Shown here: positions 62,958 to 64,000 of the stretch, piece by piece | Layout: every line of letters starts with the position of its first letter | How positions within the stretch are numbered: position 1 is the first letter of the stretch | NCBI GenBank assembly: GCA_027494165.1 | Contig: JAOSJM010000001.1 | Span: forward strand, 1,793,694-1,857,693 | Length of the DNA: 64,000 nt | Reading direction: 5' to 3' | Origin: Acidimicrobiia bacterium | GTDB lineage: Bacteria; Actinomycetota; Acidimicrobiia; IMCC26256; JAOSJM01 | Notes under the pieces: generated by a model | What the model was told of the DNA's origin: nothing | What the model saw: only the letters and a program-made list of their open reading frames with translations | Database searches by the model: none | Translations under genes and position numbers: made by a program

Positions 62958-63398
62958 ATGAGCCGGACCGCGGAATCCCGCCAGGTCGTGGTCGACATGG
63001 TCCGGCACTCGATGATCGACGGCGACGTCGACGCCGCGATCGCCGCGTACGCTCCCGACGTCGCCTACCACAGCCCGATGCTGCGCGACCTGCCGCCCGA
63101 CCTGTCCCCGCTCGACGCGATCCGCCAGTTCATGGGCGCCACCAAGGGCGCCTTCTCCGACTTCGCCTACACGGTCGAGGCCGTCGTCGCCGAGGACGAC
63201 ACGGTCGCGGTGCTCTACCGCTGGTCGGGCACCAACGACGGGCCCCTCGGCGGCCTCCCACCCACCGGGCGCCACGTGTCCTCCGCCGGCGCCATCGTGT
63301 GCCGCGTCGCCGACGGCCGCATCGTCGAGCAGTGGGACATCGACGACCGCCTCGACGTCCTCTCCCAGCTCGGACTCCTCCCCCCGCTCGAGGCCTGA
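62958..63398 (+). CDS. SnoaL-like protein
   Basis: A 146-residue SnoaL/ester-cyclase-like NTF2-fold protein, intact (ATG 62958). Family pattern: MIDGDVDAAIAAYAPDVAYHSP, then RDLPPDLSPLDAIRQFM, and C-terminal VADGRIVEQWDIDDRLDVLSQLGLLP with the conserved W-D-D. Members act as small isomerases or cyclases or have no known catalysis. Stands alone; not part of an obvious operon. Confidence 0.85.
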   Translation: MSRTAESRQVVVDMVRHSMIDGDVDAAIAAYAPDVAYHSPMLRDLPPDLSPLDAIRQFMGATKGAFSDFAYTVEAVVAEDDTVAVLYRWSGTNDGPLGGLPPTGRHVSSAGAIVCRVADGRIVEQWDIDDRLDVLSQLGLLPPLEA

Positions 63399-63409
63399 CC
63401 CGCCGACGT

Positions 63410-63718
63410 TCAGAAGGGGCCGTGGGCGGCGAGGACCAGGATGAGCATGACGAAGGCGTAGAGCCCGGTCCACAGCAGGACGGCCACGGTGTTGATGAGC
63501 CAGTCGAGGCGGTGGGGGGGCGTGCCCTCGTTGGCGCTCAGGGCGTTGCGGACGCCGTACCAGTAGAACTTCCATGCCGCGAACAGCCCGAGCCCGTAGA
63601 CGAAGCCGTGCTCCTCGCCCCACACCCGGTAGGAGATGGTCAGGGCGATGAGCAACGGGACGAAGATGGACAGCCCGTTGGGCAGGTCGTCGAGTTCTCG
63701 TTGTCGCATCCAGGCCAT
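63410..63718 (-). CDS. Small membrane protein next to CRISPR array
   Basis: A 102-residue protein; ATG 63718 is chosen because AAGGAGAG lies seven to fourteen bases upstream, and longer frames would run into the CRISPR repeats. Three hydrophobic segments (SIFVPLLIALTISYRVWG, FVYGLGLFAAWKFYWYG, WLINTVAVLLWTGLYAFVMLI). No family recognised. It lies 57 bp from the last repeat and probably is a chance neighbour rather than a Cas protein. Confidence 0.72.
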   Translation of the reverse strand: MAWMRQRELDDLPNGLSIFVPLLIALTISYRVWGEEHGFVYGLGLFAAWKFYWYGVRNALSANEGTPPHRLDWLINTVAVLLWTGLYAFVMLILVLAAHGPF

Positions 63719-63774
63719 GGGGTTCTCTCCTTCCGTGAGAACCTCGAGAACGGCGTCCTCATGGACGACTCGAA

Positions 63775-64000
63775 GCGCAATGGAGGCCCGTCTCATCGAC
63801 GGGCGGAGCTGCTGACCGCCTCGCAGACGGTCCAGAGCCTCCGCGCTGCAATGGAGGCCCATCCTTATGGATGGGCGGAGTCCGAGAACTGGTCCGCCCC
63901 GACCCACGTCACGTTCGAGCTGCAATGGAGGCCCATCCTTATGGATGGGCGGAGCCGAACGCCGAAGCTGCCGCTAAGAGCCTAGTCGAGAAGCTGCAAT
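63775..64000 (-). CRISPR. CRISPR array, leader-distal end (array continues beyond the window)
   Basis: 36-bp repeats at 63845-63880 and 63919-63954 are identical; a further copy begins at 63993 and is cut by the window edge. A degenerate repeat lies at 63775-63808. Repeat core: arms GCCCATCC and GGATGGGC around TTAT (8-bp stem). Spacers: 63809-63844 (36 bp), 63881-63918 (38 bp), 63955-63992 (38 bp). Read on the minus strand the repeat ends CCTCCATTGCAGC, whose final ATTGCAGC resembles the ATTGAAAC crRNA tag, so transcription is probably from right to left and the degenerate copy is the terminal one. No cas gene is within the window. Confidence 0.93.

Noticed and set aside
63719..63925. N-terminal extension of the small membrane protein into the repeats
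   Set aside because: The strong ribosome site and hydrophobic pattern support ATG 63718; the extension translates CRISPR repeats.
62732..63985. Open frame running through the SnoaL gene into the CRISPR repeats
   Set aside because: Wrong frame relative to the SnoaL gene and the C-terminal part is repeat sequence.

Overview
This is a GC-rich bacterial chromosome segment with many GTG starts and tightly packed four-base GTGA/ATGA gene overlaps. A WhiB-family regulator, an F420-type PPOX protein, a DUF222/HNH endonuclease and many TetR-controlled acyl-CoA genes point to Actinomycetota. A catabolic lineage such as Acidimicrobiia would fit, but that is inference. No rRNA or tRNA gene was recognised. 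About half of the window is CoA-linked catabolism (acyl-CoA dehydrogenases, enoyl-CoA hydratases, CoA ligase, CoA transferases, SDRs, ALDH).

Reading caution: more than twenty genes are split by single-base shifts, nearly always in G or C runs of 4-7, with intact family sequence on both sides. This looks like uncorrected homopolymer error in the assembly rather than decay. I annotate those genes as whole and give the shift position.

0-14.4 kb: a TetR/enoyl-CoA hydratase pair faces a plus-strand cluster encoding a B12-dependent acyl-CoA mutase (separate large and small subunits with an amidohydrolase between them), a double SnoaL protein and a glutaconate-CoA-transferase-like protein. It converges on a minus-strand operon whose gene order and sizes match acetophenone carboxylase (HyuA - zinc subunit - HyuA - HyuB), but with a histidine phosphatase in the fifth position. 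14.4-21.3 kb: an enoyl-CoA hydratase/SnoaL/EthD/acyl-CoA ligase operon, then a TetR repressor with a perfect palindromic operator facing two acyl-CoA dehydrogenases. 21.3-26.2 kb: MFS transporter, solute-binding lipoprotein, SDR and acyl-CoA dehydrogenase. A 13-14 bp motif (TTGACGTTCAACG) recurs in front of several of these genes.

26.2-34.8 kb: a small membrane-protein trio, a TudS-like DUF523 protein, a WhiB7-like regulator with a leader ORF and hairpin, a serine hydrolase, two tandem inositol-phosphatase-like enzymes, a TetR, and a DGC-protein/amidohydrolase pair. 34.8-46.5 kb: a branched-chain-type ABC importer (with fused permeases) plus GntR regulator, followed by a catabolic operon (amidohydrolase-CaiB-ALDH-SDR-amidohydrolase) facing a TetR. 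46.5-56.1 kb: acyl-CoA dehydrogenase, MobA, F420/PPOX protein, pterin dehydratase, DUF971 protein, YczE-like protein, zinc alcohol dehydrogenase, and an MMPL exporter with its TetR. 56.1-61.3 kb: a glycosidase-like lipoprotein and a type II DMSO-reductase-family molybdoenzyme (alpha and beta subunits, no visible Tat signal or gamma/delta genes) preceded by a 48-residue lysine-rich protein. 61.4-64 kb: a DUF222/HNH gene, a SnoaL protein, a small membrane protein, and the end of a CRISPR array that runs off the right edge.
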